From positions 24,853 to 88,852 of the forward strand of contig JASAND010028846.1 of the NCBI GenBank assembly GCA_030248195.1: a DNA stretch of 64,000 nucleotides, written 5' to 3'. Shown here piece after piece: positions 35,288 to 48,000 of this stretch. The stretch comes from Trissonchulus latispiculum (taxonomy: Eukaryota > Nematoda > Enoplea > Enoplida > Ironidae). The stretch's first letter is position 1. Each line of letters opens with the position of its first letter. The position numbers and the translations under genes were made by a program. The notes below the pieces were generated by a model. That model had not been told where the DNA came from. It did no database searches and saw nothing but the letters and a program-made list of their open reading frames with translations.

Positions 35288-37135
35288 GCAAAAAATGTGG
35301 TAGGCGTTTACTATTGGGGAAAGTGTAGTGAAACAAACAAATAAACACAGCATCGATCAGTCGTTTACATAATGACAATGAAGCTCCAACTTAGACAACT
35401 CAACTGTACAAATAGGTATACAATTATATAGTTCACAAAATTCTAGTTCATCAGGTCTTCTTGTCAGTAATGGTTGCAGTGAAAGTGGCAGTCCAAGTCA
35501 GTGATAAGGCTGGTTTGCGGTGCAGCACGGGGTGGGACAGCGACTTCTGTGGGAGATAGCCGGAGAGGGACCTACGACGGCTAGAGCTCCAGGGGGTAGA
35601 GGACGGGGGAGAGGACCGGAGGGGGACCTACGACGGTCAGAGCTCCAGGCTGCTTCAGTGACCATGGTTGGTGGCCGGTAACAGTTCACATCGGCCGGAG
35701 AAGGAGTGGGTGCAGGAGTGCCACCCTGGGGACACGAGATTCCAGTGGGACCGGTCGGCGGGTAAGGATCCGCGCCATGCCGTTGTTGTGTTCAGCTGAG
35801 ACGGTGCTGGTGGGGGGAGAGGGGGCGATCACCGCTGCGTTATGTGTGCCGTCGGTCAGGGAAGTCGGCGGATGCCAACGTGGGGCGCCACAGGGGGAAG
35901 TTTCGGCAGCCGACGGTTCTGGTGTGGAGAAGTGAAATCAGGATTGAAAGATGTGAAGAAAAGAGTCCACGGGCGATGGCGTCGTTGATGAGCCTGGTCG
36001 GAGAGGTGACGTTCCAACCAGAGAGGGATCGAACCACGGACCAACTGACAGCGACCAAAAATGAGGGCCAAAAATAACCATTGCTGAGCAAACAGCTTAG
36101 AATTAGAACCATGTACGGAGTAAGTTATGGTATAAAAAAGGGTTTATAAGGTAAAAGTAACTGATCATTCGGTATTTCAATCAATCAATCGATCAAGGTA
36201 CTCAGTTTCTCTTTCTACAAACCATTGCGTATTCAAGAATCTCTTTCAAATTAAGAAACATCAGTCAAATTTCTGTAAAGTTACGTTTCAGCAGCTTGCT
36301 TTCCTCAAGACTAGTGCTCACTGGCGGTTAGGTTCAAAAATGCATCAAAAACTCATCTGCCTGTTATCATTCGTTACATCAAGCTACTTTAGATTCTAAG
36401 TGCAGCAAACAAACACAGTGGACATAAAAGTTAGTAAACAGAAAGCTAAGATAAACTCAGTGTCCGGAATAGGCTGAGGATCCAGACTTCGTGGCATGGA
36501 TTTTATCATTTCTAGCTGCAGAAAACTGGAAAACAAACCGCTGAAATAGGTACAGACACGCACAGACAGGAAACAGCTACCACACAAAGTTTATGCTTGT
36601 AACTGAAGTATTATCTTTTTAGATCTCAACGGATGAACGTCCTCAAGAATCTCTCTGAAGCGTGTTTCCAGTTCATTATCCATACTTCATAATGCTTGGT
36701 TAATCAGTGTAATTAATCAGAATCAGTACAGTGATGGCAACAAAAACAGAGAACAGTGTCGCGTATGGTGCAGTGGTGTATGCGTGGTGTGACAGCAAAC
36801 TCACGGGTGGAACAGGGAATCTCAGGTCCGGTGTAAACTAACCGTATCAGCGGGGAAGTGGGACCTCTATCCAGGCTGTCAGACCAGGCAAAACGTGCAA
36901 CTGAAACAGAAATCAGCAAAACAGACACAGACAGAGCAGTAGCTGAACAGAGCCAAAACTTCATTTGTATAATCTTCACACCTGCCGTCTACGCGGTTTC
37001 CATGATCATTATCAATCGTAAAATACTCTAGAGAACCAATTTTCATAAACTTCATGCAAATCTGGGTGTTTTCTGCAAAACTACGCTATTTTCACATTTT
37101 TAGAGATCTGTGGTCAGCTATTGTTCAACAGGAAC
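35288..37135 (-). other. ERV 3' region between the accessory genes and the LTR
   Basis: A frame at 36964-36713 begins with a signal-peptide-like MKFWLCSATALSVSVLLISV, and another (36587-36396) ends in a hydrophobic segment. Both contain acceptor-like sites (TGATTTCTGTTTCAG near 36903; TTTTCTGCAG near 36517) and could be exons of further accessory products. 35560-35660 is GC-rich with a duplicated ~33-bp unit (GGGGACCTACGACGG). 35990-36110 holds a tRNA-like B-box segment, probably a SINE. Confidence 0.4.
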
Positions 37136-37861
37136 TTAAAACAGATGGGAAGACAGGTTAGCAGGCATGAGTGGGTGCGCGCGTTGCAGTGCATTCAACA
37201 GAAAAGAGATAAGAGGGGGCAGCTGGCGGTCAAAAGGCATGCGACCGGAAGCGCCCCAACTTGGGTGCTCATACAGAACCAAAACACACTTATCACCACA
37301 CAAACGGTTGGGACAACGAAAAACAGAGGGGAGAGGGGGAAGAAGCGCATGCACAGCTTCACGCAAGCGGGCCTTAGCAGGGAATTTCTCAAACTGACGG
37401 GTGAGGGGAGCGGGGAGGAACTGAAAGGGGACACAATAAAAAGACAACTTAAATTTCCAAAAACACATTAAACAAAGAACAGTGCTCATCGGAATTACCT
37501 CCGGCCCCAGGATGTAGACCTCAGTGTGGGCCGGGGATGTGTAGACCCAATCGTCGTAATGGGATTTCCGCAGCTCGGGGGGCAGGGTCACTCGCTCCCG
37601 CTCCGGTCCTCGGGAGGAGGCGTCCATAGTCTCCGCTGCGCTGGTCGGCGGACTGTAGTGGCACTGTAGGATGCGGGCCACAGGCAAGGGAGGCTGCGGG
37701 GGAAGGGACGGAGAGGTGCAGATGGCGGAATCCACCGACATCGTGTCATCATCGTCCGGGTCAAGCTCAATCACGTCCGACGAGACGTCGCTGAAGTCGG
37801 ACTGGTTATCATACTGGTCCATCCAGATGTAGAAATAGTTGCTGAGCTGGTTCTGAGACAT
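37136..37861 (-). CDS. ERV accessory gene A, paralog of B, unknown function
   Basis: 241 codons. The ATG at 37861 follows acceptor-like TATATTTCAG by four bases, so it is likely expressed from a spliced mRNA. The N-terminal ~50 residues are acidic (SDVSSDVIELDPDDDDTMS), followed by a Pro-rich stretch. The C-terminal half aligns without gaps to gene B over the segment CLMCFWKFKLSFYCVP (B: CAVCFWRFGLSYYGVP) and on through PAK and RCPNRLC. The two arose by tandem duplication. The pattern of an acidic N-terminus plus putative zinc-binding Cys is compatible with a regulatory or nucleic-acid-binding protein, but this is inference. Confidence 0.7.
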   Translation of the reverse strand: MSQNQLSNYFYIWMDQYDNQSDFSDVSSDVIELDPDDDDTMSVDSAICTSPSLPPQPPLPVARILQCHYSPPTSAAETMDASSRGPERERVTLPPELRKSHYDDWVYTSPAHTEVYILGPEVIPMSTVLCLMCFWKFKLSFYCVPFQFLPAPLTRQFEKFPAKARLREAVHALLPPLPSVFRCPNRLCGDKCVLVLYEHPSWGASGRMPFDRQLPPLISFLLNALQRAHPLMPANLSSHLF

Positions 37862-38017
37862 GGTTCTGAAATATACATACCACTATGAAGTAACTCGAAT
37901 TGCAAGCATAGGCAGCACAAAATATGACAATGCAAAGGGACAGGACAAAAACTAAAAGTGAGAACTAAACTAAACTCTTTCTTGTTGCAAACTAAAGAAT
38001 TGCTGGTCAAACTGAAC

Positions 38018-38683
38018 TTAAATAAGACGATATGCACACTGCACTCCTGGAAAACTTAAAATATTAGGGTAATAAGCTGTATTATCTCCCACCATACGCA
38101 TGCGAAAATCATAAAGGTCAGACGGTAAATATTCGGACAGTTGGACAACGACCTCACGCAGCGCGCGCACAGTATCATTAGACAATGCCCTAAACTCCAG
38201 GCCAAGGGGCCAACCACTCAGTTGTTGTAACAAAATCACACTTACAGCTTGACAATTAATATTGGGACAACGACACAGACCACCACCATACGACGACACA
38301 TACGAACGACAATATTGTTTTGCTGGTAAACGGGACTTACGAACTTCATCACTTACTGGGTAGATAGTTACTGGCACCCCGTAGTAACTTAAGCCGAATC
38401 TCCAAAAACATACCGCACATATCAACGTAGCAACTTGCGCAACCTGAGGGCTAGTCAAATGTATTCGCTTATTTGACTCAAACATGTCATATTTTTCTGG
38501 ATCAGTAAAAATATCAACAGTTCCGCGCAGCATCTTTAAACCCTCGGGTAAACAGTCGTAGTCTCCATATGGACCGCGCATCTCAGGCGGACAGTATAAG
38601 GTAAGTGGCGCAGGCGGTGCATCATCTGTAGGATCGCGATCAGGCGCAGGAGCGCAACGGGTGGGGCTCTAGGAGCCATGGCT
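38018..38683 (-). CDS. ERV accessory gene B, unknown function
   Basis: The solid frame is 38581-38018 (187 codons), open upstream to about 38670. An ATG in good context at 38683 (CCATGG), just after a splice-acceptor-like TTTTGACTTCAG, is in another frame, so a one-base change in a C run near 38665 may have displaced the start. Conserved with gene A: C-x2-C-F-W-[KR]-F-x-L-S-[FY]-Y-x-x-P, then PAK, then C-P-N-x2-C, then a Leu-rich C-terminus ending near LPSDLYDF. The Cys pairs suggest zinc binding. I know no family match. It sits downstream of integrase, where env normally lies in such elements. Confidence 0.65.
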
Positions 38684-38704
38684 GGGTAGACACAAAACCT
38701 GAAG

Positions 38705-39525
38705 TCAAAATCGGTCATATTCGCATAGTTATATCCAAAAATCACTAGGCCCTAATCCAGACGGGTTATATCTCCGTATGCATAACATTTACGTTTCGTT
38801 TGGGTATATCTCTATCAACATTCTAGTTTCCGTTGGTTTATCTAGGTAATGCTAACATTCAACAAAGTATCAGTCACCATTCGGTCAGATTACTTAGCTA
38901 ACAAATAATACACAATAACAATAGTAAACGAATATTTACGAAAGGTTTTCAGATGTTTTTTGAATTTTCTGGACTTTATATTACTTTTTATAGTAGGATT
39001 TTGTGCTTTCTGTTAAATAGAAATCTTATTTACAGTTGGAAAACTATACAAAATAAGCAAACAGTTCGAACAACAAGTTTTTTGACAGTTTCTTTTGACT
39101 GCCGGTTTATTTTTGGTTATTTTTGACTAACATTTTGTAACATGTTTTTGTTAAGGTTGTAAACCTTGGATTTTCTGTGCAGCAATTGTTCAGAAGCTGT
39201 GAATCCCGGAAGCTGCAACCGGAGCTTCTAGTGGGCATCATGGCCCAGAAGGATTGACCGACGACTGAATAATTTTAAGTCTACATCAGTAAGGATGGAT
39301 TGACTGAGTAGAGCAGTTAAAAGATGCGTAATAGCGATTAGTCGTCAAAGTTTAACGGCCAACTCCTTACCCGCATGTCAGTTTAGGGTGCGAGGCACCA
39401 CACAAAGTTATTACATACAATGCACATATGATGGTACAAGTTATCATAACTATACAAACTGAATCACTAGAATAGTTAGATTACAAGACTATGGTACAAA
39501 TCACAGTATTGTTTAGCGTCCAAGA
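38705..39525 (-). other. ERV segment between pol and the accessory genes
   Basis: No ORF of note on either strand. AT-rich. It may hold splice signals for the downstream accessory mRNAs. Confidence 0.35.
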
Positions 39526-39753
39526 CTACCTCTCAGACGGACCTGAGTGTCGCTCGTCTGAAGATTCATTAGAGCGTTGAAATCTTCGAAACGGGTTTCT
39601 AAAAATGGCATTAGGCCCTGAGAAAAGTGGACTTTCGGAAAACATTCGTTCAAAATCGGGTTGAGCTTTTAAAGCGTTTTGCTTAGCCGTAGCTTCAGTA
39701 GGCGAAGAAGAGTTAGAGGAGCTAGTAACTAGTTCAAGTACGCTTAATAACAA
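39526..39753 (-). other. Probable tail of ERV pol in another frame
   Basis: A Ser-rich then Phe/Arg-rich frame (FRNPFRRFQRSNESSDE) directly after integrase. An overlapping frame ending near 39730 carries VLGDGNC. It reads best as a pol C-terminus displaced by small indels. Confidence 0.4.
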
Positions 39754-39775
39754 TTCCCATCTCCTAATACGTCTA

Positions 39776-42700
39776 TTACCTCATAGGGTTCATACAGAGG
39801 CATGTGACGCAGCATTCCGGGTAACTCGTGTCTGATCTTAGACCGTAAGTCCGTGCAATGCGTTTTTGCCAATCTCCATCAATAGGATTAAAGAAGTTGC
39901 GTCGTTGGTATAACTCTGGATCAGCTTCCTGTGAAAGAGGCTCATCTCCTAAGAAAACGAGTGCGCTGTCAGATTCCGATTCGGAGTCCGGATATTTGAT
40001 ATGCAATGGGGGCAGACTCTTCTGCTGTTTTGGTGACAGTGGAGGGCGTTCCAATTCGGGTTCCTGCGGTGGTTCAGGAACACGGTGTTTCTCCGCCAAT
40101 CTGGCAGACGATCTTCTTCGAGCGGATTCTGGTTTGGGGGGTTTAATATTTTCTAGGTTAGCAGGCGTTTTTGATCGTGCAGAAACAATTGGCTTGGTTT
40201 TTTCCTTTTCAATTTGTAAATGTTTACTTTCTTTCCTTTCAGGTTGTGTAGGGTAGTCAATCGGGGAGTCTTCCTTCGGGACAGCCTGTCCTGAGTCAGG
40301 TAGTTTGGAAATTTCACATTCAGATTGGTCAGACGTGTCGGTCGAGTTCCCGTCATGTTGGTGAGTCGGAGCAGTAATGACACGTGGCTCGACACAATGT
40401 ACCATGGTGTTAAATTGTACTTTAATTCGTTTGGCACGTCGATTGCCAGCTGGGTACACCTCGGCAACACAACCGAAGATCTTGTCAATCCGGTAAGGTC
40501 CTATACGCTTATCTAACAACTTATACACCTGATCTTTCTTAGCTACGTTAGAGGCCTTAATCATAACTAAATCCCCTACACGGAAAGTGGGTTCTACAGC
40601 ATTACGGTTATAATTTCGGTCTTGTGTTTCCTGGGCCGCTCCCGTCTTTTCTCGGGCGAGTGACCAGGCAAGTTGAAGAGCTTCAGTTGCATTATTAACA
40701 TAATCGAATCCGGCATACTTACGATCAGTAGGAATAGCTACATTAGTGGCACTAGGTAATACAGGGTCCCATGCATGCAGAAGATAATGCGGCGTTTCAC
40801 CTGTGGTAGCGTTTACTGAGGTGTTATAAGCAAACTGACAAAAGGTACCATGTTATCCCATTCTAGATGGTTTTCAGTAACAGTGCTTAACATGTCTAAC
40901 AGCGTGCGGTGCCAGCGTTCAACCTGACCGTTAGCAGCGGGATGGTAGCGCGTAGTTTCTAACTTTCGAGTTTGAACGATAGCGCAAATTTCTTTATTAA
41001 GCGCTGCCACAAATTCCTTGCCCTGATCAGAGACTAGTTCCTTTGGTGATCCATATTGCAGAACAATAAACTCGAGGAAGGTTTGAGCGATTGTATACGC
41101 GCGCTTGTTCTTGATAGGCACGGCAATCACGTATTTAGAAAACGCATCAATGAAACTGAGTATATGCTTCATGCCGCTTTTAGACGCTTTCGAAATATCC
41201 ATTAAATCGCAATGGACCCGTTCGAAAGGTTCTACGGGAAGTGGAGCGTGTCTTAACAGAGCCTTAGGGTTTTTTGGGGTCCCTTCCTTTTTTGACATCG
41301 AGGACAGGATTTAACCCACTGTTTTGCATCAGCGTGCATGCCTGGCCACCAAACGTGTTCAGAAAGTCGAAACGAAGTTTTATTGCAACCGCCGTGTGCA
41401 GCATAGGGGCTATCATGACAAGCAGCGAGAGCTTCGGAGCGCAAACTTTCGGGTACGGCTAATACCTCTAGCACAGTGTCCCTAAACCTTTCAAGATGTA
41501 CCAACACCCCATCCCTCATATCGCAGTGTTCGGAGAGTGCAGCGATGCGGACAGCGCGATTAAAGTTACTGGGTAGATTCTTGTTAACTTTATACTCAAT
41601 AATTTCGCCCAATAAAAGATCTTCGGCTTGCAACTGCTGCAACTTTTTCCAGGATTTTGGATTGAGAGTAACGTTAGACTTATCGCGTACGGCAACATTA
41701 AACATTTGACTAAAAACTAGATGCGGCTGCTCCTTTCGTTTTGGTCGACCTGTTTCGGATCGAAACTCTTCCCTTACCGGTTCTTCCTCAGAAGTGGAGG
41801 AGGGGCAGATGTCACGTTTCTTTCTCAAACTGGCAAGCGTTGGCTTGCCAACATGTTCACTGTCCGAAATGTCACCCACTTGAGAACGAATTTTCGGTTG
41901 TTTTTGAGGGGACGGTTGACTTTCTTCTGAATTTTCAGATTCCGACTGCTGAGAAATGCGCGAAACTTTGGAGCGCACAGTAGTGACACTCTTTTTTGCT
42001 TGGGCCTTTGAAATCTTGGGCAGTTGAAGAGCACGACTTTCCCTTCCTTCCCCTTTGATAACCACAGAGTTAATATGAGCTACTAAATCATCGCTATCTT
42101 CCTGGTGAAATCGTACCGATTGTCGCTCACCGTTCCGTTCCTCTCCAGGTAATCCTTTTGCTACATCCGCAAACAAGGGATTCCTAGATAGTCCATCAGC
42201 ATTCCTTAACTGAGGATTATTCCTATGCTTAATTTCAAAGTCGTACTCAGAGAAGGTCATTTGCCACCTGGCTAATCGTGAGTTTCGCGGGGGGTGTTTC
42301 ATTAGCCATCGTAGGGCAGAATGATCTGTAAAAAGGGTGAAAGGTGGTCCGCCGTACAGGTAATGTCGAAAGTGTTCAATGCCGAATTTCATGGCTAAAC
42401 ATTCTTTATCATGTGTGGAATAGTTTCGTTCGTACTTTTTAAGAGACCGGGCTGCATAAGCAACTGGGTGATACTTTCTATCATCCTGCTCTTGTGAAAG
42501 AACCGCTCCCAAACCCAAATCAGAGGCATCAGTGTGCAAGACAAACCCTTTAGCTAGATGGGGGTGAGCAAGTACAGGGGCCTCAACAAGACTCTTTTTG
42601 AGCAGTTCGAAAGATTGTTGGTGTGAATTATTCCACACGAACCGTACTCCTTTTTTCTTGAGAGAATATAAGGGGGAGGCTAAATGAGCGAATCCCTTGA

Positions 42701-45070
42701 TAAACTTAGCATAATAAACACACATTCCTAGAAAACTTTCCACATCTTTAAGAGTCTTAGGTACAGCTAAATCATGTATTGCCTGAATTCTTTCTTTCAG
42801 AGGCTCAACTCTCTGTTCGGAAATGATATGCCCCAGGTAAGTAACAGATTTTTTGAGGAAATGACACTTTCCCGGATTCATTTTCAAATCAGCAGCCCGC
42901 AGTCGGTCAAAAACTTCCTGCATAATTTCGAGATGCTCAGAGAAAGTTTTGGAGAAAATCAAAATGTCATCAACGTAAATAATACACTTTTTCCATTGCA
43001 AATCTCCTAAAATTCGCCCCATGCATCTTTGAAAATTGCCTGGTGCACATTTTAACCCGAACGGCAAAACATTGTATTCAAATTGCCCATGAAAGGTATT
43101 GAAACTGGCTTTAGCTTTAGAATCTTCATCTAGTTCAATTTGGTTAAATCCCTTGCTTAAATCTATCGTAGAGAAATACTTTGAACCCTTGAGTGAGGTC
43201 ATAATATCGTCAATGCGAGGAATCGGATAAATATCTGGATCACTAATTTTGTTGACTCGCCTGAAGTCAACGCACAATCGTAACTTCCCACCTGGCTTAG
43301 GTACGTAAATCATGGGAGAACTCCATGGACTGGTAGATGGACGGATTAAACCATACTTCAACATTTCAGTCAACTCTTCTAACAGAGGCTGTCGCAAATG
43401 TACAGGTAGTCGGTAAGGCGTAGCATAAATGGGCTTAGCATCCCCAGTATTGATGTGTGCCTTAAAAATAGTACATTTCCCTATGTCGAAAGGATGCTGC
43501 GAGAAACAGTGCTTGTTTTGACGGAGAAGTCCCAAAAATTGTCCTTTTTCAGTTGCATTCAAAGTGTCTTCATCAAACGAAATTGTCTGCATGGCTTCGG
43601 GCAGGTCTTTCACAGAACATGCTTCAATGTTTTTCAAGGAGTTTATTCGAAAGTGGTGTCCCTCCCGACTCGTTTTAGGATTAGATTTAAACCGATTATC
43701 TGACTTCACGACTTCCCCGTATTCGTTAACGACCTCCTCGTATTTGACTAGCGGTTCCCGATGACTAACCCGATTACGAGGCGTTACATTACCTAAAGTA
43801 GAGTTCTCGTAAACCGTTACTGGTTGCCCTGTTCCGTTACGCGGGATACAGCGTGATCTCAAATCTACCATAGCGGGGAGTGCCTGAACGGTACCGGCAT
43901 TCTCGTCATACTTAGTTACGTCCGGTTCAAATAATCCGTCATACTTAAGTGACTCTACGCTTTCTACCAGCGCAGGTACGGCTACTTCCGCATATGGGGG
44001 AATAGTGACTTGCTTCATAGCAGACACCCGATAAGCGGTTTCTGTAACTGGGGATTGCTGTATTAGCTTAGCTACCATGGGGGGTTTACCAGCTTTCAGC
44101 AAGCTCAGCTCTCCCTTGTGGAAGCTAAGGTTGAGATCCCCACCATGCTCATGCAAGAAATCAGTCCTCAAAAGACAGTCCTCGGCTAAACCCTTGGGTA
44201 CCAGAAAAGAGTGTTCAATTTTAGTCCCTGGAGAGTCATAAAATTCAACAGGTAATTTGACAACACCCCTAAATTTCAAAGTTTGACCATTTATGCCCTC
44301 GGCGCGAGGCGGGTGTGCTAGCGGCTTGATAGCTAATTCCAAAAAGTTAGCCAAGTTTTCACTCATCAAGCTCAAATTAGCTCCGGTGTCAACCAAGGTC
44401 TGTATGGGGCGTCCGTTTAGGTTCACAAAGATCATGGGCAGTGGTCGGTGTAGAACTGGGGTATTAATCCGGTGCTTCCCGTCGTTTCTAGTCTGAGAGG
44501 GTAAGGTGCCGATTAGATGTACCTCGCGATTCCTAGAAGTCACGGGTAGCTTCAAAGGAATCGTGACGCTTTTCCCGTTCAGTATAGGCCAAGTAATGGT
44601 ATGCTGCCCCAAATCGAGTGAGATTTCTCCGGGGAAACTAGTCATAAAGTCAGACCCTATAATGCAGTCTACAGTGAGGTTATCCACTACCACAAAGGTC
44701 CAATCTTGGATCGGCAGGGATTCCCGATTCCTATGAAATAAAACAGGTACAGTTACGGTCCCTACAATTTCACACTTCCCACCGTTAGCAGTTTGCAGTA
44801 TTGCGGTTTTTCTACCGGAAGTATGTCTAGTTTGAGTTGCTGCACTAGCCCGGTAGTCATGACTGAGACAAGCGATCCCGTGTCAAACAAGGCATCTACA
44901 GTTTGTCCTAAAATCAGTAACGTCATGAGCAGAGGTACCGTTCGGACCATAAGTACAGAATGCGCATTGATAGTTCTACTAGGATTCCCTACGATAGAGC
45001 GTGTCTGAACCTGAGAATTTCCGTTGCTGGCAGCGGAGTGGGAGACTCGGCGTTTTAAAGGACTCGTTGC
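39776..45070 (-). pseudogene. pol: ERV pol: two retropepsins, RT, RNase H, integrase; frameshifted
   Basis: The pol frame overlaps the env end at -1. Protease 1 has DTG near 44884-44876 (LFDTGSLVSVMT) and its C-terminal half (DCIIGSDFM) near 44660. Protease 2 has a second DTG near 44390-44382 (LVDTGANLSLMS). RT follows with YVDD near 42975, then RNase H (HTDASDLGLGAVL, TDHSALRWL), a Ser-rich spacer, the integrase zinc finger (CPRC near 41310), a DDE core (DLMD, SDQGKEF, NGQVERWHR) and a C-terminal domain (GPYRIDKIF). One-base shifts break the frame near 44815, 41272 and 40842, at or next to short homopolymer runs. Two more near 39830 and 39745 would be needed to include the frame ending at 39526. 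The copy therefore cannot make intact Pol by conventional reading. Confidence 0.87.
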
Positions 45071-45090
45071 TGCGTCGGAATAGGAAACTA
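45070..45090 (-). promoter_or_regulatory. Possible splice acceptor upstream of ERV protease
   Basis: The minus strand reads a pyrimidine-rich TTTCCTATTCCGACGCAG, with AG at 45071-45070, immediately after the env stop and in the open protease frame. It could let pol be expressed with env spliced out. Inference only. Confidence 0.3.
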
Positions 45091-48000
45091 GTGATGAATC
45101 GGTGGTCTCATCTCCTGAGTCTTGTTTCTCAAGTGGCCGCTGGCACGAGAAAAAACTATATGTCGCTCATTTCTATGTTTCTTGTCCACACTCATATCTA
45201 TAGTGGGAGAGGTACAGTCAGTTCGCTCATCTGACAGGAGATGGGCAGAAGCCTCACTGTCCTTGGCGTTATAATCTGACATAGAAGAAGCGTAAGACGT
45301 GTCCCTAGAGATGGTTTTAGAGGTAGCCTGACATCTATTGGCGGCCTTACGTAAATTATCGTAGTCTAAAGATCTATTGACGGATCGTAAAGGGATCCGT
45401 TCGTCGTGTACCGCTAGTGAACCCAATTCGATAGGAGCTTCCTCCTCATCATCACTAAAGAGTCGTTCAGTCAACCGGCGACCGTCCATGGGTGCCGAAA
45501 TTACAGGAGCTGCAGCATTAGTATCAGGTTTGTAATGACACTTACCTCGGATCCGATTCCTAAATTTGCGACCGCATGGCGTGACCCAAAACACTATGAT
45601 ACATCTTATGACTACAATAATGATTACCATAAACAGCCCATGGTTAAGCTGCAAGGGTACGAAAGGCAAGTGTACGTACTCCTTCATTTGGTCCTGTATT
45701 AGGTTCCGAGCCTGTTCATTCTCGTATTCAGCGGTTGATAACTCAATGAAATGTAAAGGTATCCTACCTAAAGGGGCGGGCACGACCGTTTCCTTAAGGT
45801 CGGCTAACGTGACAGTAGTCCTAGCGATTCCTAACATACTGGTGAGAATGGTGTTACCTATGATGAGATGCAGATAGCGGCCGTGTTCGAACCAGAGCGT
45901 GCCTGTTTCTGGCACTGGCACTCTTTCTCCTTCGGCCACATGGTTCAGAGACGGCGACCTAGCTACAATAACCTCAGTATAGTTGGTCCGAATGAGCACT
46001 CCCGCAGGCGTGGTACGGTATTCAGTGGAGTTGTCCAGGACTTTAACTTTGACGTAGTCCTTACAAGCGCTAAACTCTTTCTCTGCCCTATCCTCAGAGA
46101 ATGAAATAAGAATTTGTAGACATTTAGCTCTTAGACTTGTAACTATAGCGTTTGGGGGGCAAAACCACAAGCCGGGTGCGGTTTTGCACTCGGTTACATC
46201 TATCTCGCGGACTTCACCGGAGTCCAACCGTTGAGCATAGTCCGGCATAGGAGCTAGGGTGGTGATGCCGTGTAACCTAGAGTTATACCCTACGTTATGT
46301 ACTGCGTACAGTGGTCTTACCTCCTGCTCCAGTGGTACAGGGATTTTAAGCATAAATCCAAATCGGAGCGAGTTAAAGTCAGTCTTAATGGGATAAACTT
46401 TACCGAATTGATAGATGAGACTAGGTTCCTGGCTAAGTAGGGAATTTCGCAGAGAGGGGTGTGTTTTGATTATTCCTTTCAGGGTCTGCAGATTAACGAG
46501 TCCGGGAGTAATTTCGGAGCGTAGTCCAGCATGCATTACAGAATTTAAACCTTCACGCAAAGAAGAAGTGAAAATGTGGGCTAGCAATTGCATGTAAATT
46601 TGTCGCATGTACGAGAAATTAGAGCACCTCGCGCGAATAATGAGCGTGGTCAAATCTTGAACCGTGTGATGTAAAAAGGCGTAAACCTGCTCGTTTGCGT
46701 GCACGATTTTCCGAACCGAGTCTGTAATTTTGGTCTGCTCATCCCGAAGAATATGAAATCCCTGTTCCACAGCATTCACCTTAGCATCTAGCTTACCTAG
46801 GTGATAAGAATTAGACAAGCTGTTGGCTATACCACCAATGCCTAATGCGCCCGCTAACAGAAATTCGATAAAGCGTTTATGACGCTGCCTACCGGGCTCT
46901 ATAGGTGGGTAAGAGGTACAAACTCCCGGGGTAGATCGGCATAAGCTAGCCAGTAATTTGGAATAGAAATTTGTATTCAAAACTCCCGAATAAATCTTTC
47001 GGTATTCCGCTTTTATCTGATCAATTTCTTGTTCCAAAAAATCATGCTGGGGACAACTCTGATTTATCATTCGCACACAGTACTGATCCGTCTTAGCCTT
47101 GCCCGTATTAAGATCAATACAATCTTCCTCGTTGGCCCACTCAGGGGGTTTCCACTGAGGTGAGATAGGGGGCACTGCCAACTGCACAATCAAAGCCAAA
47201 TACTCAGTCTTCTGAGATATCACCCCTATACCCGCGGGACTCAAGACAGCTCCCCAACGAGGCAACACAACCGTACCTATCTTAGCTATTTCGTCTGCCA
47301 AAAATTGAGACGACCCAGTTTCCGTAGCTGACTGAGCACTAGCGGTTGAAAGTAGTAGACCCATCAGAAGCCAAAAGATGGGCGTACCCAATTTTCTCAA
47401 CGAACGGACAGCCGAAAAAAGAGACCAAAATGGTAATAGAAGTAGTGAAAAGTCGAAAGTCTTTGGTTCTTCGGTTTCCTTCTCGAAAATTTCCAACAAT
47501 TTGTCCGAATAAAGTTCACACTGAACGGCAACGGTATGAGATTTAGTACTCACTTTCGTTTCGCGATAACTTTCGTAATTTCGCGGACTTACGTCGTCAG
47601 AATTAGAGATAGGAATGAATAGCTCCTCATCAGTTGAGGTTACAGTACTAGGAGTGAGCGCGCCTCTCAGTAAGCAGGGTGGCTCGTAGCGTTCTGGTCG
47701 ACAGGTGCAAACCATGGGCTGCCGACACATCAGAATTCGGTGTGAAAAGTGCGGTGAAGTGAGGCACCTTTTTGCGTGCCGCACACATTGGGGAGAAACT
47801 GCCCGTACTGAGCGAGCAGAGTACTGACCAGCCGACCCGGAGTCAGACCGAGGCTGTCGACTGTAATACTGCCTACGACTATGATATTCTGAACGATCGC
47901 TGCCTGAGTAGGCAGAAGATCCCGAGTAATGTCGATCCCTACCGGAGTCTTCGTGATAGTACCCATTTCCCTGAACCCTAGATCGGGAGACCGCGAATTT

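Noticed and set aside
39725..39830. VLGDGNC motif suggesting an OTU protease
   Set aside because: Only seven residues match, the frame stops right after, and no catalytic His region follows; more likely the pol tail.
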